A stretch of DNA of 64,000 nt from Chryseobacterium oranimense. GTDB taxonomy: Bacteria; Bacteroidota; Bacteroidia; Flavobacteriales; Weeksellaceae. The stretch is from the NCBI RefSeq assembly GCF_900129755.1, contig NZ_FQWT01000003.1, positions 248,001 to 312,000 of the forward strand, read 5' to 3'. Each line of letters opens with the position of its first letter. The first letter of the stretch is position 1. A program made the translations under genes and the position numbers. This document shows, piece by piece, positions 54,566-63,074 of the stretch. The notes under the pieces are model-generated. The model saw only the letters and a program-made list of their open reading frames with translations. It had not been told where the DNA came from and did no database searches.

Positions 54566-55018
54566 ATGATGGATAATAAAGAAAAAATAGAAAACGTAGA
54601 TTTAGTTTTAAAACAGACCTGGCTGGCTGTTTCTAAAATGTACACAGAACTTGCCCAGGAGCATGATTCTACGGCTGTACAAGCCTTAACCCTTCTTAAA
54701 ATTGATCCCAAAGAAGGCACCCGAAGTACCAACTTAGGTCCTAAAATGGCCATTGAACCAACTTCTTTAACCAGAATCATCAAACTTCTGGAAGATAATG
54801 GCTATATCTATAAGGAAAAGACGACCACTGATAAAAGGGAGGTAATTATCAAACTTACAGATAAGGGGCTTAACTCAAGGAATATGTCAAAGGAAGTGGT
54901 CGTCAATTTCAACAAGAAAGTGATGGAAAAGATTTCCCCCGAGAAGATTGAGACCTTCAAAGAAGTAATGTCGGAGATCATGAAAATCGCCAACGAACTA
55001 TTAAACAACAGAAAATAA
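54566..55018 (+). CDS. MarR family regulator of the beta-oxidation operon
   Basis: A 150-residue winged-helix protein. The recognition helix segment is MAIEPTSLTRIIKLLEDNGY (about 62-82), and the wing is KTTTDKREVIIKLT. The start gives MMDNKEK; the second Met (54569) is equally possible. It is the first gene of the fad operon, preceded by two palindromes. By analogy with other fatty-acid MarR regulators it may sense acyl-CoA. That ligand is inferred from context. Confidence 0.9.
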   Translation: MMDNKEKIENVDLVLKQTWLAVSKMYTELAQEHDSTAVQALTLLKIDPKEGTRSTNLGPKMAIEPTSLTRIIKLLEDNGYIYKEKTTTDKREVIIKLTDKGLNSRNMSKEVVVNFNKKVMEKISPEKIETFKEVMSEIMKIANELLNNRK

Positions 55019-55073
55019 ATTATAATGAAACCATATGGTTGCATATGACCTTATTAATAATAAAAATTTACAT

Positions 55074-57467
55074 ATGAAAAGAAGAATCAAACATGTAACG
55101 GTTCTTGGTTCAGGAATTATGGGTAGCGGTATCGCAGCACATTTCGCCAATATCGGGGTGGAAGTGTCTCTTTTGGATATCGTTCCTTTTGAACTGACTG
55201 AAGCTGAACAGAAAAAAGGTTTGACCAAAGATGACAAAGCCGTAAGAAACAGAATTGCTTCTGAAAACTTTGAAAAACTGAAAAAAGCAAGTCCTGCCCT
55301 TCTCTATTCTCCGAAATTTGCGGATAGAATTACAATAGGCAACTTTGATGACGATCTTCAGAAGATCAAAAATACAGACTGGATCATTGAAGTAGTTGTT
55401 GAAAAGCTTGACATTAAGAAATCTGTTTACGAAAAAATTGAGCAGTTCAGAAAACCCGGAACATTAATTTCTTCTAACACATCAGGAATTCCTATTCATT
55501 TTCTTATTGAAGGAAGAAGCGATGATTTCAAAAAATATTTTGCAGGAACCCACTTCTTTAACCCGGTAAGATACCTTCCTCTTTTAGAGATTATCCCTAC
55601 TCAGGAAACCCTTCCGGAAGTTGTAGATTTCTATATGAGCTTTGGGGCTAAATTCTTAGGAAAAACTACGGTTTTAGCCAAAGACACTCCGGCATTTATT
55701 GCTAACAGAATCGGGGTTTTCTCTATGATGGATCTTCTTCACAATGTACAGAAATTAGGTTTAACTGTTTCTGAAGTTGACAAACTGACAGGTCCTGTTA
55801 TCGGGCGTCCGAAATCAGCAACATTCAGAACTGCTGATGTGGTAGGTCTTGATACCCTGGTAATGGTAGCCAACGGTGTACGCCAGAGCGGTGCAGAAGC
55901 TAATAATTTTAACGACGTTTTTGCCCTTCCTGACTATATCCAGAAAATGATGGATAATAAGTGGCTGGGTTCCAAAACCGAACAAGGTTTCTATAAAAAA
56001 GTAAAAAATGCTGAAGGAAAATCCGAAATCCACGGATTAAACCTTGATACCCTTGAGTACGAACTTCAGGGCAAATCTTCTTTCCCAACCTTAGAATTAA
56101 CTAAAAATATCGATAAGCCAATCGATAGATTTAAAGTTCTAATCGGCGGTAAAGATAAAGCCGGAGAATTATACAGAAAATCTTTAGGAGCGTTATTCGC
56201 TTATGTTTCCCACAAAGTTCCTGAAATCTCTGATGAAGTCTATAAAATTGACGATGCTATGAGAGCCGGTTTCGGATGGGAAAACGGACCATTTGAAATC
56301 TGGGATGCAGTGGGAGTTCAAAAAGGTATTGAACTGGCAAAAGATGCCGGTTACGAAGTTTCAGACTGGGTGAAAAATGTTGAGTCTTTCTATAAAGTAA
56401 ACGATGAAGGACAAAGTATTTTCGTTGATAAAAATTCCGGGCAATACAACACCATTCCAGGTCAGGATGCCTTCATTATCTTAGATAACATCAGAAAGAA
56501 CAAAACCCTTTGGAGCAATTCAGGATCAGCAATTGAAGATCTGGGCGATGGGATCATCAACTTTGAAATCCGCTCAAAAATGAACTCTTTAGGAGGTGAA
56601 GTTCTTGACGGATTAAACAGAGCCATCGATTTAGCAGAAAAAGAATATGACGGATTGGTAGTTGGAAACCAGGGAACCAATTTCTCTGTAGGAGCCAATC
56701 TTGCCATGATCCTGATGATGGCTATCGAGCAGGACTGGGATGATCTGAATATGGCAATCGCCTATTTCCAGAAATCCATGATGAGAGTACGCTACTCCTC
56801 TATTCCTGTAGTAGTTGCCCCTCACGGAATGACCCTTGGCGGTGGATGTGAAATGACCATGCACGCAGACAGAGTGGTTGCTGCTGCAGAAACTTATATC
56901 GGATTGGTAGAAACCGGAGTCGGTGTAATTCCTGGCGGTGGTGGTACCAAAGAATTAACTTTGAGAACTTCAAGAGAATTCCATGCTGATGACGTTAAAA
57001 ATAACAGACTTCGTGAAGCATTCATGAATATTGCAATGGGTAAAGTAGCTACCTCTGCTTATGAAGCTTATGACATGGGAATTCTTGAAAAAGGAAAAGA
57101 CATTGTCTCCGTAAGCAAAAACAGACAGATCGCCGAAGCTAAAAAAGTAGCCAAACTATTATCAGAACAAGGCTATACGCAACCTATTGAGCAGAAAGTA
57201 AAAGTTTTAGGAAAAGATGCCCTGGGAATGTTCTACGTAGGAACAGACCAGATGCTTACCGGAAAATATATTTCTGAGCACGACAAGAAAATTGCAGACA
57301 AATTAGCCAACGTAATGGTAGGAGGAAACCTTTCCGAACCAACTGTAGTTACCGAACAATATTTATTGAATCTTGAAAGAGAAACTTTCCTTCAGCTTTG
57401 CGGTGAAAGAAAAACCTTAGAGAGAATTCAGTACATGTTACAAAATGGAAAACCGTTGAGAAACTAA
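55074..57467 (+). CDS. 3-hydroxyacyl-CoA dehydrogenase / enoyl-CoA hydratase
   Basis: The bifunctional beta-oxidation enzyme (797 residues from ATG 55074; the frame is open to 55035 but family homology starts at KRRIKHVTVLGSGIMGSGIA). The N-terminal NAD-binding domain (GSGIMGSG) and C-terminal 3-hydroxyacyl-CoA dehydrogenase domain precede a crotonase domain with GLVVGNQGTNFSVGANLA and TLGGGCEMTMHADR. The order is reversed compared with E. coli FadB. It lies 55 nt after marR and before fadA. The RAYT island follows its stop by 4 nt. Confidence 0.94.
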   Translation: MKRRIKHVTVLGSGIMGSGIAAHFANIGVEVSLLDIVPFELTEAEQKKGLTKDDKAVRNRIASENFEKLKKASPALLYSPKFADRITIGNFDDDLQKIKNTDWIIEVVVEKLDIKKSVYEKIEQFRKPGTLISSNTSGIPIHFLIEGRSDDFKKYFAGTHFFNPVRYLPLLEIIPTQETLPEVVDFYMSFGAKFLGKTTVLAKDTPAFIANRIGVFSMMDLLHNVQKLGLTVSEVDKLTGPVIGRPKSATFRTADVVGLDTLVMVANGVRQSGAEANNFNDVFALPDYIQKMMDNKWLGSKTEQGFYKKVKNAEGKSEIHGLNLDTLEYELQGKSSFPTLELTKNIDKPIDRFKVLIGGKDKAGELYRKSLGALFAYVSHKVPEISDEVYKIDDAMRAGFGWENGPFEIWDAVGVQKGIELAKDAGYEVSDWVKNVESFYKVNDEGQSIFVDKNSGQYNTIPGQDAFIILDNIRKNKTLWSNSGSAIEDLGDGIINFEIRSKMNSLGGEVLDGLNRAIDLAEKEYDGLVVGNQGTNFSVGANLAMILMMAIEQDWDDLNMAIAYFQKSMMRVRYSSIPVVVAPHGMTLGGGCEMTMHADRVVAAAETYIGLVETGVGVIPGGGGTKELTLRTSREFHADDVKNNRLREAFMNIAMGKVATSAYEAYDMGILEKGKDIVSVSKNRQIAEAKKVAKLLSEQGYTQPIEQKVKVLGKDALGMFYVGTDQMLTGKYISEHDKKIADKLANVMVGGNLSEPTVVTEQYLLNLERETFLQLCGERKTLERIQYMLQNGKPLRN

Positions 57468-57471
57468 TGGT

Positions 57472-57495
57472 GAGCTCCGTAGGAGCGAACTGTTA
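57472..57495 (+). repeat. REP-like element 1 (left, direct)
   Basis: GAGCTCCGTAGGAGCGA, then ACTGTTA. Stem GCTCC (57474-57478) and GGAGC (57482-57486) with a GTA loop, followed by an ACTGTTA tail. It matches the inverted copy at 58017-58040 at 23 of 24 positions. Confidence 0.85.
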
Positions 57496-57523
57496 ATAGC
57501 AATGAATAATTTAAAAAGTTGTT

Positions 57524-57547
57524 GAGCCTAGTAGAGGCGACCTGCTG
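57524..57547 (+). repeat. REP-like element 2 (left, direct)
   Basis: GAGCCTAGTAGAGGCGACCT with a GCTGG tail. Stem GCCT/AGGC around AGTAG. It has the same GTAG core and GACCTG tail as elements 1 and 3, and ends 8 nt before the transposase ATG. Confidence 0.8.
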
Positions 57548-57554
57548 GTTTTTT

Positions 57555-58019
57555 ATGGCAAACACATATACACAAGTTTATATTCAAATTGTTTTCGCCG
57601 TTAAAGGAAGACAAAATCTGATTTCAAAAGAAAACAGAGAAGAATTACACAAATTTATTACAGGTATCGTTGCCAATAGAAATCAAAAATTATTCGCAGT
57701 TTTTGCAATGCCGGATCATGTTCATATTCTGATAAGTATGAGTCCGACAATTACAATTTCAGATTTGGTTAGGGATATTAAAGCAGGTTCATCAAAATTT
57801 ATTAATGATAAAGGATGGATAAACGGAAAATTCGGTTGGCAGGAAGGATATGGAGCTTTTTCTTATTCTAAAAGTAATGTAGATTCTGTTGTTAAATATA
57901 TTTTAAATCAGGAAGATCATCATAAAAAGAAAACATTCAGAGAAGAATATATGGATTTTATGGAAAAATTTGAAATTGAATATGATCCTAAATATTTATT
58001 TGAATGGATTGAAAATTAA
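57555..58019 (+). CDS. REP-associated tyrosine transposase (IS200-like, RAYT)
   Basis: A 154-residue Y1-type single-strand transposase. I choose ATG 57555 (MANTYTQVYIQIVFAVKG) because the upstream in-frame start overlaps REP element 2. The HUH-like pair is in MPDHVHILIS (His55, His57). A likely catalytic Tyr is Tyr115 in VVKYILNQ. GYGAFSYSKSNVDSV is characteristic of this branch. The gene is flanked by two REP-like hairpins on each side in opposite orientations, as for RAYT genes. It lies between fadB and fadA, so the host operon is interrupted but still co-oriented. Confidence 0.88.
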   Translation: MANTYTQVYIQIVFAVKGRQNLISKENREELHKFITGIVANRNQKLFAVFAMPDHVHILISMSPTITISDLVRDIKAGSSKFINDKGWINGKFGWQEGYGAFSYSKSNVDSVVKYILNQEDHHKKKTFREEYMDFMEKFEIEYDPKYLFEWIEN

Positions 58020-58040
58020 CAGGTCGCTCCTACGGAGCTC
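58017..58040 (-). repeat. REP-like element 3 (right, inverted)
   Basis: The reverse complement reads GAGCTCCGTAGGAGCGACCT then GTTA. It differs from element 1 by a single base. The transposase stop codon TAA lies within it. Confidence 0.85.
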
Positions 58041-58064
58041 CGCAAATTGCAAAATAAAGCTATG

Positions 58065-58085
58065 AACAGTTTACCTCTACGAGGC
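58065..58085 (-). repeat. REP-like element 4 (right, inverted)
   Basis: The reverse complement reads GCCTCGTAGAGGTAAACTGT then T. Stem CCTC/GAGG around a 3-nt loop. It resembles element 2 in the stem and element 1 in the ACTGTT tail. Confidence 0.75.
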
Positions 58086-58118
58086 AAAAAACTCTCAAAA
58101 TTTAATTAAACAAAAAAT

Positions 58119-59297
58119 ATGAAAACAGCATATATAGTAAAAGGATACAGAACAGCAGTAGGAAAAGCACCTAAAGGTTCCCTTCGCTTTACTCGTCCAG
58201 ATGTTATGGCAGCTACAGTTATTGAAAAATTAATGGCTGAGCTTCCCCAATTAGACAAAAACAGAATTGATGACCTTATCGTGGGTAATGCAATGCCGGA
58301 AGCTGAACAAGGGCTGAACGTAGCGCGTTTAATTTCTTTGATGGGTCTGAATACAGACAAAGTTCCTGGAGTAACTGTAAACAGATACTGCGCATCAGGA
58401 AGTGAGGCGATTGCTATTGCTTCTGCAAAAATTCAGGCAGGAATGGCTGATTGTATTATCGCAGGAGGTACGGAATCCATGTCTTATATTCCGATGGGTG
58501 GTTACAAGCCGGTTCCGGAAACCGACATCGCCAAAACAAACCCTGATTATTATTGGGGAATGGGTTATACTGCAGAAGAAGTGGCCAAGCAATATAATAT
58601 CACAAGAGAAGAACAGGATCAGTTTGCCTTTGAATCTCATATGAAAGCCTTAAAAGCTAATCAGGAAGGCAAATTTGCCAATCAGATTGTTCCGATTCCT
58701 GTAGAATATAATTTCCTGGACGAAAACCAGAAAATGCAGACTAAAAAGTTTGATTTCTCTGTAGATGAAGGTCCCAGAAAAGATACTTCATTAGAAGGCT
58801 TAGCCAAACTAAGACCTGTATTTGCCAACGGAGGAAGCGTAACGGCCGGAAACTCTTCTCAGATGAGTGACGGAGCTGCTTTTGTAATGGTTATGAGCGA
58901 AGAAATGGTAAAAGAATTAGGACTTGAACCGGAAGCCAGATTAGTGGCTTATGCCGCAGCAGGTCTTGAACCTAGAATCATGGGTATGGGACCAATCTAT
59001 GCTATTCCAAAAGCTCTGAAACAGGCAGGTCTTGAACTAAAAGATATCGATTTGATCGAACTTAATGAAGCTTTTGCATCTCAATCAGTAGCAATCAAGA
59101 AAGAATTAGGCTTAAATCCTGATATTTTAAATGTAAACGGAGGAGCAATCGCTCTTGGTCACCCGCTTGGATGTACCGGTACAAAATTAACCGTTCAGCT
59201 TCTTGACGAAATGAGAAGACGCGGCAATAAATACGGAATGGTTTCAATGTGTGTGGGTACAGGACAGGGAGCAGCTTCAATCTTTGAACTTCTTTAA
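58119..59297 (+). CDS. fadA: acetyl-CoA C-acyltransferase (3-ketoacyl-CoA thiolase)
   Basis: A 392-residue thiolase that cleaves 3-ketoacyl-CoA in the last beta-oxidation step. The nucleophile Cys lies in VNRYCASGSEAIAIASA (about residue 91), the catalytic His in GGAIALGHPLGCTG (about 350) and the second Cys in SMCVGTGQGAA. NEAFASQ is also present. It follows the RAYT island and belongs to the same operon as fadB in function and direction. Confidence 0.95.
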   Translation: MKTAYIVKGYRTAVGKAPKGSLRFTRPDVMAATVIEKLMAELPQLDKNRIDDLIVGNAMPEAEQGLNVARLISLMGLNTDKVPGVTVNRYCASGSEAIAIASAKIQAGMADCIIAGGTESMSYIPMGGYKPVPETDIAKTNPDYYWGMGYTAEEVAKQYNITREEQDQFAFESHMKALKANQEGKFANQIVPIPVEYNFLDENQKMQTKKFDFSVDEGPRKDTSLEGLAKLRPVFANGGSVTAGNSSQMSDGAAFVMVMSEEMVKELGLEPEARLVAYAAAGLEPRIMGMGPIYAIPKALKQAGLELKDIDLIELNEAFASQSVAIKKELGLNPDILNVNGGAIALGHPLGCTGTKLTVQLLDEMRRRGNKYGMVSMCVGTGQGAASIFELL

Positions 59298-59311
59298 AAA
59301 AATGTACTGAT

Positions 59312-59370
59312 CTATTTATGTAAAATGTGTTCATGAAAGAATTAATCATTAATACATTTTACATAAATAG
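59312..59370. repeat. 17-bp inverted repeat between fadA and acyl-CoA dehydrogenase genes
   Basis: CTATTTATGTAAAATGT (59312-59328) is the exact reverse complement of ACATTTTACATAAATAG (59354-59370), separated by 25 nt. It is AT-rich, with no T-run of a terminator type. It may be an mRNA processing or stabilising hairpin, or a protein-binding pair. Confidence 0.85.
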
Positions 59371-59412
59371 GTTAATACAAAATTATTAATCGTTATAAAA
59401 ACAAAATAATAT

Positions 59413-61188
59413 ATGGCAACATTAAAGGGCGGAGAATTCCTGATCAAGGAAATTCCTGCAAATGAAATTTTCAGTCTTGAAGAACTGAATGAGGAGCAAA
59501 AAATGCTTCGTGACTCTGCAAAAGAATTTATCGACAGAGAAGTTGTTCCGCAGAAAGAGCGTTTCGAGAAAAAAGACTATGCATTCACAGAAGAAACCAT
59601 GCGTAAGCTTGGGGATATGGGGCTGCTTGGAATATCGGTTCCTGAAGAATACGGAGGTTTAGGAATGGGGTTTGTAACAACAATGCTTGCCTGCGACTAC
59701 ATTTCCGGGGTAACAGGTTCATTGGCTACAGCATATGGAGCTCATACCGGAATCGGAACGCTGCCTATCGTTCTTTACGGAACTGAAGAGCAGAAGAAAA
59801 AATACCTTCCGGACCTTGCTACAGGAACGAAATTCGGAGCGTATTGCCTTACGGAGCCGGATGCAGGATCTGATGCCAATTCAGGAAAAACAAGAGCAAA
59901 ACTTTCCGATGACGGAAAACATTATATCATCAACGGACAGAAAATGTGGATCTCCAATGCAGGATTTGCAGATACATTTACATTATTTGCCAAAATTGAT
60001 GATGATAAAAACATCACAGGTTTCGTGATCAACCGTTCTGAACTTGAAAACCCGGGAAGCATTACTTTCGGGGAAGAAGAACATAAATTGGGAATCCGCG
60101 CCTCTTCTACCCGTCAGGTTTTCTTCAACGATATGAAAATTCCGGTAGAAAATCTTTTAGGAGAGAGAAACAACGGTTTTAAAATCGCTTTAAATGCATT
60201 AAATGTAGGCCGTATCAAACTAGCCGCTGCGTGTCTTGATGCTCAGAGAAGAATCTTAAACCACTCTATCCAGTATTCTAACGAAAGAAAGCAGTTTGGA
60301 GTTTCTATTTCCACTTTCGGAGCCATCAGAAAGAAAATTGCTGAAATGGCTACAGGTGTTTTCGTAAGTGAAGCCGGATCTTACAGAGCCGCTAAAGATA
60401 TTCAGGATAAAATTGACGAACTGGTAGCAGGTGGAATGGATCACCAGGCTGCAGAGCTTAAAGGTGTTGAAGAATTTGCTGTAGAATGTTCTATCCTTAA
60501 GGTTTTCGTATCTGATCTTGCACAGCATACAGCAGATGAGGGAATTCAGGTATACGGAGGTATGGGATTCTCTGAAGATACCCCAATGGAAGCCGCATGG
60601 AGAGATTCGAGAATTTCAAGAATCTACGAAGGGACTAACGAAATCAACAGATTATTATCCGTAGGAATGCTGATCAAGAGAGCTATGAAAGGTGAACTTG
60701 ATTTATTGTCTCCTGCTATGGCTATCAGCAAAGAATTAATGGGTATCCCGTCATTTGAAGTTCCTGATTATTCAGCGTTCATGAGCGAAGAGAAAGCCAT
60801 TATTGCCAACCTTAAGAAAGTGTTCTTGATGGTTTCCGGAGCTGCCCTTCAGAAATATATGATGGATATCGAAAAGCAGCAGCACTTATTATTAAATGCT
60901 TCTGAGATCCTTAACCAGATCTATATGGCAGAATCTGCTGTATTAAGAGCTGAGAAACACTTCTCTCCTGATTCTGTGGAAGCAGCAATGGCACAGCTTA
61001 ACCTTTACAAAGCCGTTGAAAAAATCATCGTAGCCGCTAAAGAAGGAATTATTTCTTTCGCTGAAGGTGACGAGCAAAGAATGATGCTTTCCGGATTAAG
61101 AAGATTTACAAAGTATACCAATCATCCAAATGTAGTAGCGTTAACTGAAAAAGTTGCAGCACACTATATTGGTAAAGGAAATTACTAA
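59413..61188 (+). CDS. acyl-CoA dehydrogenase
   Basis: A 591-residue FAD-dependent enzyme, first step of beta-oxidation. YCLTEPDAGSDA and MWISNAGFADTFTLFAKI are FAD and substrate-binding signatures, and IQVYGGMGFSEDTP and IYEGTNEINR are at the active site. The additional C-terminal helical domain of about 150 residues marks the large, VLCAD-like class common in Bacteroidota. It is the last gene of the operon and is followed by a terminator. Confidence 0.94.
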   Translation: MATLKGGEFLIKEIPANEIFSLEELNEEQKMLRDSAKEFIDREVVPQKERFEKKDYAFTEETMRKLGDMGLLGISVPEEYGGLGMGFVTTMLACDYISGVTGSLATAYGAHTGIGTLPIVLYGTEEQKKKYLPDLATGTKFGAYCLTEPDAGSDANSGKTRAKLSDDGKHYIINGQKMWISNAGFADTFTLFAKIDDDKNITGFVINRSELENPGSITFGEEEHKLGIRASSTRQVFFNDMKIPVENLLGERNNGFKIALNALNVGRIKLAAACLDAQRRILNHSIQYSNERKQFGVSISTFGAIRKKIAEMATGVFVSEAGSYRAAKDIQDKIDELVAGGMDHQAAELKGVEEFAVECSILKVFVSDLAQHTADEGIQVYGGMGFSEDTPMEAAWRDSRISRIYEGTNEINRLLSVGMLIKRAMKGELDLLSPAMAISKELMGIPSFEVPDYSAFMSEEKAIIANLKKVFLMVSGAALQKYMMDIEKQQHLLLNASEILNQIYMAESAVLRAEKHFSPDSVEAAMAQLNLYKAVEKIIVAAKEGIISFAEGDEQRMMLSGLRRFTKYTNHPNVVALTEKVAAHYIGKGNY

Positions 61189-61210
61189 TATAATTTTTAA
61201 ATATAATAGC

Positions 61211-61240
61211 AAACGCTCCAGAATCTGGAGCGTTTGTTTA
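61211..61240 (+). terminator. terminator of the fad operon
   Basis: AAACGCTCCAGA (61211-61222) pairs with TCTGGAGCGTTT (61224-61235); the loop opens to about five bases. T-rich sequence follows. Confidence 0.85.
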
Positions 61241-61265
61241 TTAATAAGCTGTAATTCTTTTAAAA

Positions 61266-61670
61266 TTATAACTGCTTTTGCCCGATTTCATTAATTTCAT
61301 TGAAATTTTCTTTAGGATTTACACCATATTGGTTGGTTCCCGGAGTTCCATCTGTTGCCAGGAGTACAAGTAACCAAATACTTCCAATGATCGGAATTAA
61401 ACCTATAAAAAACCACCACCCACTTTTATCAACGTCATGTAACCTTCTTACCATTACTGCTAATCCAGGAATGAAAGTAGCTAATCCGTAAATTAAATAA
61501 ATAAATCCGTAAGGAATTTCCGGTGTAAATTTCAATCCTAAAAGATTATCTAATACTGCTGCTGCAATTGCAAAAATCATATTAAATAATACGAACATCC
61601 AATATTCTGTTCTTCTAGCTCTCCCTGTAAAATCAGCGTACTGTTTTAGTACTTTTAAATACCATTTCAT
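61266..61670 (-). CDS. DUF805 membrane protein
   Basis: A 134-residue protein with three to four transmembrane helices. YWMFVLFNMIFAIAAAVLDN and the motif VRRLHDVDKSGWWFFI are hallmarks of DUF805. FTGRARRTEYW near the N-terminus is also typical. The function is unknown. A -7 box TATTTTTG lies on the minus strand at 61702-61695, 24 nt upstream. Confidence 0.93.
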   Translation of the reverse strand: MKWYLKVLKQYADFTGRARRTEYWMFVLFNMIFAIAAAVLDNLLGLKFTPEIPYGFIYLIYGLATFIPGLAVMVRRLHDVDKSGWWFFIGLIPIIGSIWLLVLLATDGTPGTNQYGVNPKENFNEINEIGQKQL

Positions 61671-61694
61671 AGTTTATTCGTTTTTTGTTAGGTT

Positions 61695-61702
61695 CAAAAA
61701 TA
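61695..61702 (-). promoter_or_regulatory. -7 box of the DUF805 gene
   Basis: On the minus strand TATTTTTG matches TAnnTTTG, 24 nt before the ATG. Confidence 0.55.
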
Positions 61703-61873
61703 AAGATTTTTTTTAGATACCCAAATTCTTTTCATTTTATTCTCTATTTAATGATCTTTTTAAATCATTCAATATTGTATTTTAGAGAATATTCAGAATG
61801 TCTAAGTTCTTCATTTATAAGTATTTTTTATTTCCGTATTTTTTTATACTTTTATTTAAAATTCAAAAACCTT

Positions 61874-62188
61874 ATGAAAATCTTATTATTTCCTTTACTC
61901 CTGATTCCTGTCGCACTTTCTGCCCAGAAAGAAGATCAAAAGCAACCACTTCTGAAAAAAGACACTACAAAAATTCTCAATTTCAAGCACATAGAAGACA
62001 CAAAGGCAAAAACTGATACAGATAAGAATACACTCTATAAAATACTTACTGTAAAACCTAAAGATACAGCTGCATATATAGCTTTAAAACAATCTGAAAA
62101 AAAGGATTATTCAAAATACAGGATACTGAATCCCGACATTCCTGAAAAAAAGACAACAGGCACAAAAAAGGCTCCGCCTTCTAAATAA
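61874..62188 (+). CDS. small secreted protein, 104 aa
   Basis: I place the start at ATG 61874, which gives a clear signal peptide (MKILLFPLLLIPVALSAQ). The upstream frame is an AT-rich artefact. The mature peptide of about 86 residues is Lys-rich and repetitive (KKDTTKIL, KAKTDTDKNT, YSKYRILNPDIP) with no Cys, suggesting an unstructured periplasmic or surface protein. It lies before the YegP-like gene with a 24-nt gap. Confidence 0.7.
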   Translation: MKILLFPLLLIPVALSAQKEDQKQPLLKKDTTKILNFKHIEDTKAKTDTDKNTLYKILTVKPKDTAAYIALKQSEKKDYSKYRILNPDIPEKKTTGTKKAPPSK

Positions 62189-62212
62189 TTAAAAAACAAA
62201 AAATTTATTACT

Positions 62213-62548
62213 ATGGGAAAATTTGTTATCTCGAAAAGAACAGACAATGACTTCAAATTCAATCTCAAAGCCGGAAACGGACAGGTGATCTTAACAAGCC
62301 AGGGATACGGTTCAAAATCCTCCTGTGAAAACGGCATAGAATCCGTACGCACCAATTCGCAGGATGACTCAAAATTTGAAAGAAACACAGCAAAAGATGA
62401 CCGATGCTATTTCAATCTAAAAGCCGGAAACGGGCAGATTATAGGAACCAGCCAGATGTACGAGTCTGAAAACGGCATGGAAAACGGCATAGAATCCGTA
62501 AAAACCAATGCACCGGGCGCCTCTGTAGAGGATGAAACCATTATTTGA
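62213..62548 (+). CDS. YegP family protein, two DUF1508 repeats
   Basis: A 111-residue protein with two repeats, each about 50 residues. They run from FKFNLKAGNGQVILTSQGYG and from CYFNLKAGNGQIIGTSQMYE, and each ends in a NGIESVRTN or NGIESVKTN strand-turn. E. coli YegP has the same double repeat. Function is unknown. Length and repeat spacing are normal. Confidence 0.93.
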   Translation: MGKFVISKRTDNDFKFNLKAGNGQVILTSQGYGSKSSCENGIESVRTNSQDDSKFERNTAKDDRCYFNLKAGNGQIIGTSQMYESENGMENGIESVKTNAPGASVEDETII

Positions 62549-62570
62549 TATTACGCAAAATAATCTTAAT

Positions 62571-62601
62571 AAAAATGTCTTATTTTTTAAGGCATTTTTT
62601 A
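62571..62601 (+). terminator. terminator after the YegP-like gene
   Basis: AAAAATGTCTTA (62571-62582) pairs, with one G-U, with TAAGGCATTTTT (62588-62599), followed by T. A TATTTTTG -7 box for the next gene overlaps its end (62600-62607). Confidence 0.65.
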
Positions 62602-62627
62602 TTTTTGTATTCTATTTTCAATTTGGA

Positions 62628-63074
62628 ATGACAAAAGAAGAAATGCTCAACCGAGCCATAAAAATAGCTGATAAAGCACACAAAGGGCAAACCGACAAAT
62701 ACCATGCTCCCTACATCGCCCACGTAATGCGCGTAATGGAATACGGCAAAACAATAGACGAAAAAATCGTAGGCGTCCTGCATGATGTGGTGGAAGACCA
62801 TCCGGAAGAATTCAGCCTGGATTATTTAAGAACCGAAGGCTTTCCCGAATATATTATTTTTGCCATAAGCTGCCTGACCAAATTCGATCCCGAAGAAGAT
62901 TACGACGAATTCGTTAAAAGAACAGAAAGATCACCTCTTGCTGTCGCGGTAAAGCTTAATGATCTTCGTGACAATATGGATCTCAGAAGAGTAAACAGGG
63001 AACTGACCCCTAAAGATATCAAAAGGTTTAACAAATACCTGAAAGCATACCGTTATCTGATAGAGAAATATTAA
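62628..63074 (+). CDS. HD-domain phosphohydrolase (ppGpp hydrolase-like)
   Basis: I place the start at ATG 62628 because the longer frame runs through the terminator. The 148-residue product has HD metal sites: KAHKGQTDKYHAPYIAHVMRV, GVLHDVVEDHPEE and KLNDLRDNMDLR, the layout of the single-domain RelA/SpoT-type hydrolase (Mesh1-like). The substrate is inferred, not shown. Its stop overlaps the convergent DUF2490 gene by 4 nt. Confidence 0.86.
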   Translation: MTKEEMLNRAIKIADKAHKGQTDKYHAPYIAHVMRVMEYGKTIDEKIVGVLHDVVEDHPEEFSLDYLRTEGFPEYIIFAISCLTKFDPEEDYDEFVKRTERSPLAVAVKLNDLRDNMDLRRVNRELTPKDIKRFNKYLKAYRYLIEKY

